Positions 1 through 6,681 are shown, numbered from the stretch's first letter. The stretch is 7,948 nt of DNA from Sulfurimonadaceae bacterium (GCA_026193155.1 JAPHSI010000114.1:1-7948), one strand, 5' to 3'. Notes: a model not told the origin generated them from the letters alone. Program-made: numbers and translations.

Positions 1-540
1 AATTATCCCTCCGCCAAAATCACCTATGTTTCTGGCTAAGCCTTTATAAACGGAATCATGAGAGTTTACATATAAAACTTTAGAGTTTTTATCTATATCG
101 ACTCCAAACTTTTTTTTAAGTTCATACTTTGTTAAAAGTGTAGCAGCAAATGCTTTTGGAGCAGGAAATAAAAAGGTCGAACCTTGAATGTTTTTCTTGT
201 TTAAGAGCATGTTTTTAGTACCTAAAACTATGCCTTGAATCAGTTTTTTAGATCTGGCTACAGCGTTATAGCCTTTTAATTTATTTGCTATAACAAAGTG
301 GTAAGGACTCATATAAGCTATATCATATTTTCCGTCGTATAGTTCTTTTTCAAATTTCGGTATGGAAGATTCGGTTTTAAAAATTACGTTATAACCAGTA
401 AGAGCAGACAACTCTTTTGTTATGGGGAGCCATTTTTTTAAAAGTACATGAGGACTCTGTTGAGGTACTACGCCAAATACGATATTTTTAGCATAAATGT
501 TCACATAAATAAATACAAAAAATAGTAATATAAGCTTCAT
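1..540 (-). CDS. PhnD-like periplasmic phosphate/phosphonate-type solute-binding protein (3' end outside window)
   Basis: This reading frame is open from the ATG at 540 to the left edge: 180 codons with no stop, so the C-terminus is missing. Residues 1-17 form a hydrophobic signal peptide (MKLILLFFVFIYVNIYA) with likely cleavage before Lys18. There is no lipobox cysteine, so a soluble periplasmic protein is expected. The mature part reads like the PhnD/transferrin-like family: VVPQQSP at 24-30, a KW-P-TKEL-TGY stretch at 36-50, YDIAYMSPYHF at 72-82, FPAPKAFAATLL at 125-136, VNSHDSVYKGLAR at 158-170 and a Gly-rich DFGGG near the edge. Such proteins bind oxyanions or phosphonates for ABC importers, or feed sensor kinases. 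The ligand cannot be told from sequence, and no permease or ATPase is visible. An AGGGG element lies 6 nt before the ATG. The gene follows ppnP in the same direction but appears to have its own promoter. Confidence 0.85.
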   Translation of the reverse strand, partial: MKLILLFFVFIYVNIYAKNIVFGVVPQQSPHVLLKKWLPITKELSALTGYNVIFKTESSIPKFEKELYDGKYDIAYMSPYHFVIANKLKGYNAVARSKKLIQGIVLGTKNMLLNKKNIQGSTFLFPAPKAFAATLLTKYELKKKFGVDIDKNSKVLYVNSHDSVYKGLARNIGDFGGGII

Positions 541-555
541 CTTACACCCCTTTTA

Positions 556-589
556 TACACTTGTATATCCATTATGATATATAAGTGTA
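556..589. repeat. 14-bp inverted repeat between ppnP and the PhnD-like gene (candidate operator)
   Basis: TACACTTGTATATC (556-569) and GATATATAAGTGTA (576-589) are reverse complements except at one position, around a 6-nt centre. No T-run follows in the leftward direction (the sequence continues TAAAAGGGG), so a simple intrinsic terminator after ppnP is unlikely. The position, over the candidate -10 of the PhnD-like gene, fits a dimeric repressor site. It could also act as an mRNA hairpin protecting the end of the pgm-ppnP transcript. Confidence 0.5.
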
Positions 590-600
590 GATTAAGTAAA
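571..600 (-). promoter_or_regulatory. Candidate sigma70-type promoter of the PhnD-like gene
   Basis: On the minus strand, TTTACT (600-595) and CATAAT (576-571) are separated by 18 bp and lie 31 nt before the ATG at 540. This fits a vegetative promoter with a start near 564. The hexamers are only partial matches, and AT-rich DNA yields such pairs by chance. The overlap of the -10 with the loop of an inverted repeat suggests regulation. Confidence 0.35.
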
Positions 601-622
601 GCTTATATGTCTTTTTGTAGGA

Positions 623-940
623 TTAATCCGTTATGTAACTACAACAGTAGTCTGTCACTGTTTTTATCTTTAAATCAAAGCTGGAGTTTGCAGGTACGTT
701 AAAGCTCTCTGGCGTATTTAGTTTTTTAAACTCAGTCTCACCCGGAAGTCTTATCTCAAGTTCACCGCTCATCATCTCCATAATCTCAGCTTCATTTGTA
801 TCAAATGTATATTCACCCGGTTGCATTACGCCTAAAGTTTGTTTACTACCGTCTTGTAAAAAAATTGTACGACTATTCACTTTTCCGTCAAAGTAGATGT
901 TTGCTTCTTTAATCATTGATATATTTTCTAATTTTGTCAT
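623..940 (-). CDS. ppnP: Pyrimidine/purine nucleoside phosphorylase (PpnP, YaiE/DUF1255 family)
   Basis: The 105-residue protein is a small cupin that aligns by eye along its length with E. coli PpnP (YaiE, 94 aa). Shared features are YFDGKV at 16-21, LGVMQPGEYTF at 36-46, a MMSGELEIRLPG strand-turn-strand at 56-67 and FNVPANSSFDL at 80-90. The family cleaves a broad range of nucleosides with phosphate, giving free base and (deoxy)ribose-1-phosphate in the cytosol. The start at 940 is supported by AGGA placed 6 nt upstream, overlapping the pgm stop codon. The N-terminus is about ten residues longer than the E. coli protein, and Met9 lacks a ribosome site. It lies 9 nt after pgm on the same strand, so the two are probably co-transcribed and perhaps translationally coupled. 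Family identity is firm; substrate range is inferred from the family. Confidence 0.92.
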   Translation of the reverse strand: MTKLENISMIKEANIYFDGKVNSRTIFLQDGSKQTLGVMQPGEYTFDTNEAEIMEMMSGELEIRLPGETEFKKLNTPESFNVPANSSFDLKIKTVTDYCCSYITD

Positions 941-949
941 TTTTTATCC

Positions 950-2575
950 TTATTGTATTACGCTAAGTACGATTTCCTTAGCTTCTTTTTGAATTGTAGC
1001 TAAATGTTCACGAGATACAAAACTCTCGGCATAGATTTTGTAAATATCTTCAGTTCCAGAAGGTCTTGCTGCAAACCAACCGTTTTTAGTTACAACTTTT
1101 AATCCACCTATAGCTTTGTCATTTCCCTTAGCATTTGTGAAAATGTCTATAATATCTTCACCTGCTAAAGTTTTTGATGTTATATCGCTTGGACTCAGTT
1201 TTTTTAGTTTTGTTTTTTGAGTACTTGTTGCAGGTGCATCGCTTCTCTCATAATAAGCTTTGCCGAATTTTTCTTCAAGTTCTTTATATATTTGAGACGG
1301 GTCTTTTTTTAGTTTTGCCGTTATCTCATATGCTAAGAGGTTTAATATGATTCCGTCTTTGTCATTAGAGAATTCGCTACCGTTTTTTCTTAAAAACGAA
1401 GCTCCAGCACTCTCTTCACCGCCAAAACCAAGTTGTCCGTTTTTAAGTCCATCCACAAACCACTTAAACCCGACAGGCACTTCAAAAACTTCTTTGTTAA
1501 TTGACTCAGCCACACGGTCTATCATAGAACTCGACACTAAAGTTTTTCCTATTTTTAAACCTTTACTCCAGCCCTCACGGTTTTGAAAAAGATACCATAT
1601 AGCAACTGAGAGGTAATGGTTTGGATTCATAAGTCCCGCTTTTGTAACGATGCCGTGTCTGTCAAAATCAGGATCGTTTGCAAAAGCTAAGTCATATTTG
1701 TCTTTTAGTGAGATTAGTGAACTCATAGCATAAGGAGATGAACAATCCATTCTAACTTTTCCGTCATGGTCACACGACATAAAACTGAATGTTTTATCAA
1801 CCTTGTCGTTTACAATATCAAGTTCAAGTCCGTATATCTCGTTGATTTTTTTATATACCTCTATACCTGAGCCGCCAAGCGGGTCTACACCAACTTTTAA
1901 TTTGCTGTCCTGAAGCAGTTTCATATCTACAATTTCATCAAGTGCTTTTACATAAGGTGAAATAAAATCAAATACTATCGCTTTACTTACGGCAGTTTTT
2001 TCATCTACTGTTTTTACGCCTTCAAGATTATTAGCTATATACTCATTGGCTTTTGTTTCTATTATACTTGTAACGTCTGTATCAGCCGGACCGCCGTGAG
2101 GTGCGTTATATTTAAAACCGCCATCCTCAGGAGGGTTATGTGAAGGTGTTATAACAACACCGTCACAAGATTTTTTATCTGATTTATTAGCCTCTATTAC
2201 TGTAAAAGATAGAACAGGTGTCGGAGTATAACCACCATCTTTTGCAATAGCACACTCAATGCCATTAGCGATAAAAACTCTAAGCGCAGTAAGCTCGGCA
2301 GGGCTTGAGAGGGCATGGGTATCTTTTGCTAAAAAAAGAGTACCATCTATATTGTTCTCTTTTCTGTAGTCACTTAGGGCTTGAGAAATTGCTAAAATAT
2401 GAGTTTCGTTAAAAGAGTTTTTAAATGAACAACCACGATGCCCAGATGTTCCAAATACAACTTTTTGTTCTTGAATATTTGCATCTGGTTTATTTTTATA
2501 ATATGCATCTATAAGTGCATCTACATCTATTAAATCGTTTTTATCTACTATCTTTCCTGCTTTTGCATCCGCCAA
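950..2575 (-). CDS. pgm: Phosphoglucomutase, alpha-D-glucose-phosphate-specific
   Basis: This cytosolic enzyme interconverts glucose-1-phosphate and glucose-6-phosphate, linking glycolysis/gluconeogenesis with glycogen and envelope sugar synthesis. It matches E. coli Pgm (546 aa) from end to end. From the TTG start proposed here it has 541 residues. Counting from that start: GTSGHRG at 42-48; the active-site serine loop TPSHNPPEDGG at 143-153 with phosphoserine Ser145; the Mg2+ loop NDPDFDRHG with Asp301, Asp303 and Asp305; the sugar-binding GGEESAG at 385-391; and the phosphate-binding RPSGTED at 504-510. All catalytic groups are present. The frame extends nine codons further, to a TTG at 2602, but that codon overlaps a perfect TATAAT. 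The TTG at 2575 instead sits 7 nt after AGGAG and matches where homologues begin. The gene heads the pgm-ppnP pair. Activity on pentose phosphates is possible but not shown. Confidence 0.96.
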   Translation of the reverse strand: MADAKAGKIVDKNDLIDVDALIDAYYKNKPDANIQEQKVVFGTSGHRGCSFKNSFNETHILAISQALSDYRKENNIDGTLFLAKDTHALSSPAELTALRVFIANGIECAIAKDGGYTPTPVLSFTVIEANKSDKKSCDGVVITPSHNPPEDGGFKYNAPHGGPADTDVTSIIETKANEYIANNLEGVKTVDEKTAVSKAIVFDFISPYVKALDEIVDMKLLQDSKLKVGVDPLGGSGIEVYKKINEIYGLELDIVNDKVDKTFSFMSCDHDGKVRMDCSSPYAMSSLISLKDKYDLAFANDPDFDRHGIVTKAGLMNPNHYLSVAIWYLFQNREGWSKGLKIGKTLVSSSMIDRVAESINKEVFEVPVGFKWFVDGLKNGQLGFGGEESAGASFLRKNGSEFSNDKDGIILNLLAYEITAKLKKDPSQIYKELEEKFGKAYYERSDAPATSTQKTKLKKLSPSDITSKTLAGEDIIDIFTNAKGNDKAIGGLKVVTKNGWFAARPSGTEDIYKIYAESFVSREHLATIQKEAKEIVLSVIQ

Positions 2576-2581
2576 AGGTAT

Positions 2582-2586
2582 TCTCC
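2582..2586 (-). promoter_or_regulatory. Ribosome binding site that fixes the pgm TTG start
   Basis: AGGAG on the minus strand lies 7 nt before the TTG at 2575-2573. It is the only strong Shine-Dalgarno match near the beginning of pgm. It falls inside the longer open frame, so it rules against the TTG at 2602. Confidence 0.8.
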
Positions 2587-2601
2587 TAAAAAAATTGTGC
2601 A

Positions 2602-2607
2602 ATTATA
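2602..2607 (-). promoter_or_regulatory. Promoter -10 element of pgm-ppnP
   Basis: A perfect TATAAT on the minus strand, within GGTATAATTG, lies 26 nt before the pgm TTG at 2575. It predicts a transcript start near 2595 and a leader of about 20 nt containing the AGGAG. No good -35 is seen; Campylobacterota vegetative promoters often lack a conserved -35. Confidence 0.65.
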
Positions 2608-2635
2608 CCAAAAGGAGTAAATATTGTTTTTATTT

Positions 2636-2647
2636 AACAAATTTGTT
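2636..2647. repeat. 12-bp perfect palindrome in the pgm/transporter divergent gap
   Basis: AACAAATTTGTT equals its own reverse complement and sits mid-way in the 110-bp gap between the divergent pgm and phosphate-transporter genes, upstream of both candidate -10 elements. It may be an operator shared by the two transcripts. Short AT-rich palindromes also arise by chance. It does not match a Pho-box-like direct repeat that I recognise. Confidence 0.3.
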
Positions 2648-2659
2648 TTATGACAAACT

Positions 2660-2665
2660 TATAAA
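2660..2665 (+). promoter_or_regulatory. Candidate -10 element for the Na/Pi cotransporter gene
   Basis: TATAAA on the plus strand lies 20 nt before the ATG at 2686, giving a leader of only about 14 nt. No -35 stands out. A second poor match, TATTCT at 2674-2679, would place the transcript start almost on the ATG. Either choice fits the absence of a Shine-Dalgarno sequence before this gene. Confidence 0.3.
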
Positions 2666-2685
2666 AAAAGTTGTATTCTTCTTAG

Positions 2686-4437
2686 ATGTACAAAAAATAT
2701 ATATACACTTTATTCTTACTATTTCTTGCTTTTCTGATGCTCTCAAATGAGAATGCAAAAGAGATTATTGCAGGGATTACCATTTTTTTAATAGGTATGG
2801 TGTTTATGGAGGATGGTTTTAAGCTTTTTAGCGGAGGCATCTTGGAGGGTATATTAAAAAAAAGTACATCGAATTTATTTAAATCTATTTTTTCTGGATT
2901 CCTGGCAACATCTGTAGTTCAAAGCTCGTCTCTTCTTACGATAATAGTTATCTCATTTTTAAGTGCAGAATTAATTTCTCTAAGTGGAGCAGTCGGTGTG
3001 ATATTTGGCTCGAACATAGGTACTACTACAACCGCATGGATTGTATCAAGTTTTGGAGTAAAGATAGATATAGCAAAATATGCCTTGCCAATGATAAGTT
3101 TTGGTGTAATATTTGGTTTTAATAAAGACAAAACATACAAGGGACTTGGAAGCGTTCTTTTGGGGCTCGGGTTTGTTTTTTTAGGCATAGCCTATATGAA
3201 AAGCGGATTTGAATCGCTTAAAGAAGCTATAGACTTGGCGTCTTTGGCGATTGAAGGTTATTTAGGAGTTATTGTATATGTACTAATAGGCGCAATTGCT
3301 ACAATCATAATTCAGTCAAGCTCTGCTACTATGGCATTAATCATAACAGCTTTAGCTGTAAATCAAATAGAATACTATAATGCTCTCTCTCTCGCCATAG
3401 GTGCAAATATAGGTACTACTGTTACTGCAATAATAGGATCTTTTAACTCAAATAACAATGCAAAAAGGTTAGCAGTTGCACATCTCATTTTTAATATTGT
3501 TACTGCTTTTGTAGCTATAGTTTTTTTATATCAACTTGCTGATTTTGTTCAGTATTTCTCTTTAAAAATTGGTATATCAAAAGATGATTACATATTACAA
3601 CTTGCACTTTTTCATACTATTTTTAATGTTTTGGGAGTAGTGTTAGTTGCTCCATTTACAAAATATTTAGTGAAATATCTTTTATCCATATTTAAAGAAG
3701 TTGATACAGATGCAAAGGCCAAGTATTTGGATAAGGCTGTTATAAATTCACCTGAAGCAGCACTGAGTGCCGTAAGAAAAGAGGTAGAGCATCTATATGA
3801 CAATTCTGTTGAAGTTATTTCTCATGCACTTTCCCTTCATCGTCATAAATATATAGGTTGTGATGATATTATGTGTGTGATTCAAGAATCAACAACCAAA
3901 ATAGATACAAATATTGACGAGTATTATGAAAAAAACATTAAAGGTTTATATAGTGAAATACTTTATTATTCTACACTTGCACAAGAGGGTATGGATAGTG
4001 AACAAAAAGATGAGGTATATAGATTAAAAACATCTTGCAGAGATATAGTTGAAGCTATTAAAGGTGTTAAAGAGTTGCAAAAAAATTTAGACAGGTATCT
4101 TAGAGGGAAAAATGATTATGTTAGAAGTGAATATAATAATTTAAGAAAAAATATTGCTAAAACAATAGATACCATCTATACAATTCGCTCAACTGAAGAT
4201 GATTTAGACAGTATTTCTAAAGTTAAAATTTTAAAAGAGGAGATTGGAGAGTTAGACTATATTCAAAACGGAAAAATTGATTCACTTATTCGTGAAGATA
4301 AGATTGATTCTAAATCAGCTACATCATTGATAAATGATAATGCTTTTACATACGACATAGTTATGAATCTCATAGAGTCAGCTATTACTTTATGGATAAA
4401 AGATAAAGATATCAGAACACTAGGAAGGAGCGCATAA
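2686..4437 (+). CDS. Na+/phosphate cotransporter family protein with PhoU-like C-terminal domain
   Basis: This inner-membrane protein of 583 residues belongs to the Na/Pi cotransporter (NptA/SLC34-like) family, which imports inorganic phosphate with sodium. The family's inverted internal repeat is clear: QSSS at 79-82 and 210-213, each followed by a matching loop, GSNIGTTTTA at 108-117 and GANIGTTVTA at 239-248. Hydrophobic segments run to about residue 340. The rest, about 345-583, is polar and helical and resembles the PhoU-like helical domain often fused to these carriers, though no single diagnostic motif is visible. The first 25 residues add a hydrophobic segment (7-19) before the usual family start near residue 27. 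The ATG at 2686 directly follows an in-frame TAG and has no Shine-Dalgarno sequence, so the start is less certain than the function. Its stop overlaps the next gene by one base. Confidence 0.9.
   Translation: MYKKYIYTLFLLFLAFLMLSNENAKEIIAGITIFLIGMVFMEDGFKLFSGGILEGILKKSTSNLFKSIFSGFLATSVVQSSSLLTIIVISFLSAELISLSGAVGVIFGSNIGTTTTAWIVSSFGVKIDIAKYALPMISFGVIFGFNKDKTYKGLGSVLLGLGFVFLGIAYMKSGFESLKEAIDLASLAIEGYLGVIVYVLIGAIATIIIQSSSATMALIITALAVNQIEYYNALSLAIGANIGTTVTAIIGSFNSNNNAKRLAVAHLIFNIVTAFVAIVFLYQLADFVQYFSLKIGISKDDYILQLALFHTIFNVLGVVLVAPFTKYLVKYLLSIFKEVDTDAKAKYLDKAVINSPEAALSAVRKEVEHLYDNSVEVISHALSLHRHKYIGCDDIMCVIQESTTKIDTNIDEYYEKNIKGLYSEILYYSTLAQEGMDSEQKDEVYRLKTSCRDIVEAIKGVKELQKNLDRYLRGKNDYVRSEYNNLRKNIAKTIDTIYTIRSTEDDLDSISKVKILKEEIGELDYIQNGKIDSLIREDKIDSKSATSLINDNAFTYDIVMNLIESAITLWIKDKDIRTLGRSA
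4425..4430 (+). promoter_or_regulatory. Strong ribosome binding site of the small coiled-coil gene
   Basis: AAGGAG lies 6 nt before the ATG at 4437, inside the last codons of the transporter gene. Together with the TAATG stop/start overlap it shows that the small downstream frame is a translated gene coupled to the transporter. Confidence 0.8.
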
Positions 4438-4658
4438 TGGGTATAGAAAAACTTTTTAAAAAAGTTGAGAAGTTTTTTGCAATGGATAAAGAGTTGCAAA
4501 ATCAAAAACAAGAGAAAAAAGAAAAACTGAGAGTTGCCCTTGAAGAGAAGATTGAATCATTAAAACAAAAAATCAATGAGAGTGATGATAAAATTAAAAA
4601 ACAAGAACACAAAAAGCAAATAGAATTGATGAGGGGCTTTTTAGAAGAGTTAAAATAG
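4437..4658 (+). CDS. Small Lys/Glu-rich coiled-coil protein coupled to the phosphate transporter
   Basis: I do not recognise a named family. The 73-residue product has no signal peptide, membrane segment or cysteine. Residues 3-16 (IEKLFKKVEKFFAM) could form an amphipathic helix able to lie on a membrane. From about residue 18 to the end it is almost wholly charged or Gln-rich, with hydrophobic residues spaced as in a heptad coiled coil, for example L31, V33, L35, I39, L42, I46 and I53. The frame is credible despite its size because a strong AAGGAG precedes it and its ATG shares a base with the transporter's TAA. That coupling suggests a similar copy number and a role with the transporter, perhaps binding its helical PhoU-like tail, but this is inference. 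The next gene has its own promoter, so this is probably the last gene of a two-gene operon. Confidence 0.75.
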   Translation: MGIEKLFKKVEKFFAMDKELQNQKQEKKEKLRVALEEKIESLKQKINESDDKIKKQEHKKQIELMRGFLEELK

Positions 4659-4690
4659 AATTTTGCTATATTCATGCAATGTTAAATGTG

Positions 4691-4696
4691 TATAAT
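4691..4696 (+). promoter_or_regulatory. Promoter -10 element of the malic enzyme gene
   Basis: A perfect TATAAT in the 94-bp gap lies 56 nt before the ATG at 4753, giving a leader of about 50 nt. The best upstream -35-like sequence, TTGCTA at 4663-4668, is 22 bp away, which is too far for a standard pair. The leader holds a weak 7-bp inverted repeat (4710-4716 with 4726-4732) and a usable AAGGA at 4740-4744. Confidence 0.55.
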
Positions 4697-4752
4697 ATGA
4701 CAAAGCACGCTAAAACATAAAAAAAGTTTTAGGTATAAAAAGGAAAGTATAA

Positions 4753-6021
4753 ATGCCAAAGCAAGCAAAACTAGATAAAGAAGCGCTAGATTACCATCAG
4801 TTTCCAAAACCTGGAAAAATATCTGTTGAGGTTACAAAACCCGTTAAAACACAAAAAGATTTGTCTTTGGCATATACTCCGGGTGTAGCAGTCCCATGTT
4901 TAAAAATTGCAGAAAACCCTTCAGATGCATATAAATATACTGCAAAGAAAAATCTGGTAGCCGTTATATCAAACGGTACGGCAGTGCTTGGTCTTGGAAA
5001 TATCGGAGCACTTGCATCTAAGCCGGTTATGGAAGGTAAAGGGGTGCTCTTTAAAAGTTTCTCGGCAATTGACAGTTTTGATATAGAGGTAGATACTGAA
5101 AATGTAGATAGATTTTGTTCAGTAGTATCTGCAATTGCTCCTACTTTTGGGGGTATAAATTTAGAAGACATTAAAGCACCCGAGTGTTTTGAAATTGAAA
5201 AACGTCTTGTTGAAGAGTTGGATATTCCCGTTATGCATGATGATCAGCACGGAACGGCAGTTATATCGGCTGCAGGGATAATAAATGCAAGTAAGATAGC
5301 GGGAAAATACATGGAGCATCTAAAAATAGTCATTGTCGGTGCGGGTGCGGCTGCCATATCTTGTGCAAGACTGTATCGTGAACTTGGAGCGGATGAGATT
5401 TATATGCTTGACTCTCGCGGATTGATTCATGAGGGAAGAAGTGATTTGAATCATTACAAAAGAGAATTTGCTTGTGAGTGTTGGATGGAGCATAAAGAGA
5501 TTTTTCAAAATGCAGATATTGTAGTAGGTCTTTCACAACCCGGTACTTTTGGTGTTGAAGATATTAAACTTATGGACAAAAACCCAATTATTTTTGCACT
5601 CTCAAACCCGACTCCTGAAGTTTTTCCTGATGAAGTAAAGGCAGTAAGACCTGATGCTATTGTGGCAACTGGAAGAAGTGACTTTGATAATCAGGTAAAT
5701 AATGTACTTGGATTTCCGTTTATCTTCAGAGGTGCTATGGATGTTCAGGCAAAAGAGATAAATACCCAGATGAAACTTGCAGCTTCAAAAGCCTTGGCAC
5801 TTTTAACAAAAGAGCCGGTTCCTGAGTATCTAAATGAGATATACGGTAAAAAACTTGAGTTTGGAAAAGACTATATAATCCCAAAACCGTTTGATAAAAG
5901 ACTGATTGTTGAGGTGTCTTCTGCTGTTGCACAGGCTGCTATAGAGAGTGGTTCGTCACCGCTAAAAGATTTTGATATGGATGCTTACAGAGCTGAACTT
6001 GCTACTCTTTTAGAAGAGTAG
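4753..6021 (+). CDS. Malic enzyme (oxaloacetate-decarboxylating malate dehydrogenase), short form
   Basis: This cytosolic enzyme oxidatively decarboxylates malate to pyruvate and CO2, reducing NAD(P)+. It has 422 residues. That corresponds to the malic-enzyme core of MaeB-type proteins without the C-terminal phosphotransacetylase-like domain of E. coli MaeB. Visible motifs are YTPGVA with the catalytic Tyr41; GLGNIG at 80-85; GKGVLFK with the catalytic Lys96; the metal ligands Glu138 and Asp139 (NLEDI) and Asp164 (HDDQHGTA); the dinucleotide-binding VGAGAAA at 195-201; SNPTPE near 284; and FDNQVNNVLGFPFIFRGA. An acidic Asp220 at the end of the second Rossmann strand favours NAD over NADP, but that is weak evidence. 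The start is supported by AAGGA 8 nt upstream and by the family N-terminus. It is transcribed alone from its own promoter and faces mqnA. Confidence 0.95.
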   Translation: MPKQAKLDKEALDYHQFPKPGKISVEVTKPVKTQKDLSLAYTPGVAVPCLKIAENPSDAYKYTAKKNLVAVISNGTAVLGLGNIGALASKPVMEGKGVLFKSFSAIDSFDIEVDTENVDRFCSVVSAIAPTFGGINLEDIKAPECFEIEKRLVEELDIPVMHDDQHGTAVISAAGIINASKIAGKYMEHLKIVIVGAGAAAISCARLYRELGADEIYMLDSRGLIHEGRSDLNHYKREFACECWMEHKEIFQNADIVVGLSQPGTFGVEDIKLMDKNPIIFALSNPTPEVFPDEVKAVRPDAIVATGRSDFDNQVNNVLGFPFIFRGAMDVQAKEINTQMKLAASKALALLTKEPVPEYLNEIYGKKLEFGKDYIIPKPFDKRLIVEVSSAVAQAAIESGSSPLKDFDMDAYRAELATLLEE

Positions 6022-6027
6022 TTTGTG
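6002..6027 (+). terminator. Candidate intrinsic terminator overlapping the malic enzyme stop codon
   Basis: CTACTCTT (6002-6009) and AAGAGTAG (6014-6021) are exact reverse complements around a 4-nt loop, with a further G-T pair possible outside. The second arm ends with the TAG stop, followed by a broken T-tract, TTTGTG. The stem has only three G-C pairs, so termination may be leaky. The gap to the convergent mqnA is only 6 nt, which leaves no room for another site. Confidence 0.4.
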
Positions 6028-6675
6028 TTAAGAGTCTATTTTATTATAAAATGATTTTAGTCCGAGTTGTGCTTTTTTATCAAAATTATATGAGATATAT
6101 TTAAGATAGTTTAGTATGTCTTTTTGTGCTATGTTTGTTCTTTTTGAGGCTTGATCAAGTATATAGTTTGGTATCTTTATAGGTTTTTTTAAAAAGTTTT
6201 TTTCTATATTTCTATAAATTTTTTTATCCTTGTGAAAACATAACAGTGCAAATACAAACGGTAAATTATATTTTTCATTCCACATTTTTGCCAAGTCTAT
6301 ATGTTCACCGCCACTTAAAAAATATCTAAGTGCTTTATCCCCTATTAATACTTCGCCGTTAAGTGCAAGTACATCTGCTAAAACATTTGAAGTAGCAGAT
6401 TCGACATCTTTTTTATCTACTTTATTTGGAATTATTATTACACTTTGAACCTCTTTTTTTGCAATAATTCCCAAGTTTACATTTTGAAATTTTTTAGCAC
6501 GGATACTTGATATAAATGCCGCATCTACACGGCGAGTCAAAAATTTTTCATTTACAACAGCGGGTACACCACCATAGTAACGCATACTCATTTTTTGCTG
6601 ATTACTTTTAGTAAAACGCTTCATAAATACATGAAAAGGTAACAAATTTAAATACTCTATTTTTCCAAAAACCAT
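6028..6675 (-). CDS. mqnA: Chorismate dehydratase MqnA (futalosine menaquinone pathway), compact form
   Basis: MqnA removes water from chorismate to give 3-[(1-carboxyvinyl)oxy]benzoate, the first step of the futalosine route to menaquinone, the respiratory quinone of Campylobacterota. Supporting motifs are KIEYLNLLPF at 5-14, with the conserved Asn10 of the YLN motif at the ligand pocket; GVPAVVN at 36-42; RVDAAFISS at 49-57; SATSN at 93-97; LIGDKAL at 110-116; IDLAKMW at 126-132; NLPFVFA at 137-143; and a C-terminal GLKSFY. At 215 residues it is shorter than the roughly 270-280 typical elsewhere. The loss seems to lie between SATSN and LIGD, only 12 residues apart here. The start must be the ATG at 6675, because an in-frame TAG lies just upstream and YLN begins at residue 8. 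No Shine-Dalgarno is present, and a perfect -10 sits 6 nt before the ATG, implying a leaderless transcript. Confidence 0.88.
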   Translation of the reverse strand: MVFGKIEYLNLLPFHVFMKRFTKSNQQKMSMRYYGGVPAVVNEKFLTRRVDAAFISSIRAKKFQNVNLGIIAKKEVQSVIIIPNKVDKKDVESATSNVLADVLALNGEVLIGDKALRYFLSGGEHIDLAKMWNEKYNLPFVFALLCFHKDKKIYRNIEKNFLKKPIKIPNYILDQASKRTNIAQKDILNYLKYISYNFDKKAQLGLKSFYNKIDS

Positions 6676-6681
6676 GGCGAA

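Noticed and set aside
1347..1586. Plus-strand open frame inside pgm
   Set aside because: It is antisense to a highly conserved part of pgm, has no ribosome site or family resemblance, and has a composition typical of a mirrored frame.
2636..2660. Possible Pho box between pgm and the phosphate transporter
   Set aside because: The expected pair of spaced GTTTC-like direct repeats is absent; only a GTTT/AAAC-type palindrome is seen.
2919..4511. Minus-strand open frames inside the phosphate transporter and the small coiled-coil gene
   Set aside because: They are antisense to strongly supported genes, with no start signals.
4710..4732. Weak inverted repeat CTAAAAC/GTTTTAG in the malic enzyme leader
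   Set aside because: A 7-bp AT-rich stem with a 9-nt A-rich loop is too weak to call a terminator or regulator.
4797..5932. Several minus-strand open frames inside the malic enzyme gene (for example 4797-5171)
   Set aside because: They overlap a clearly coding conserved gene and resemble no family.
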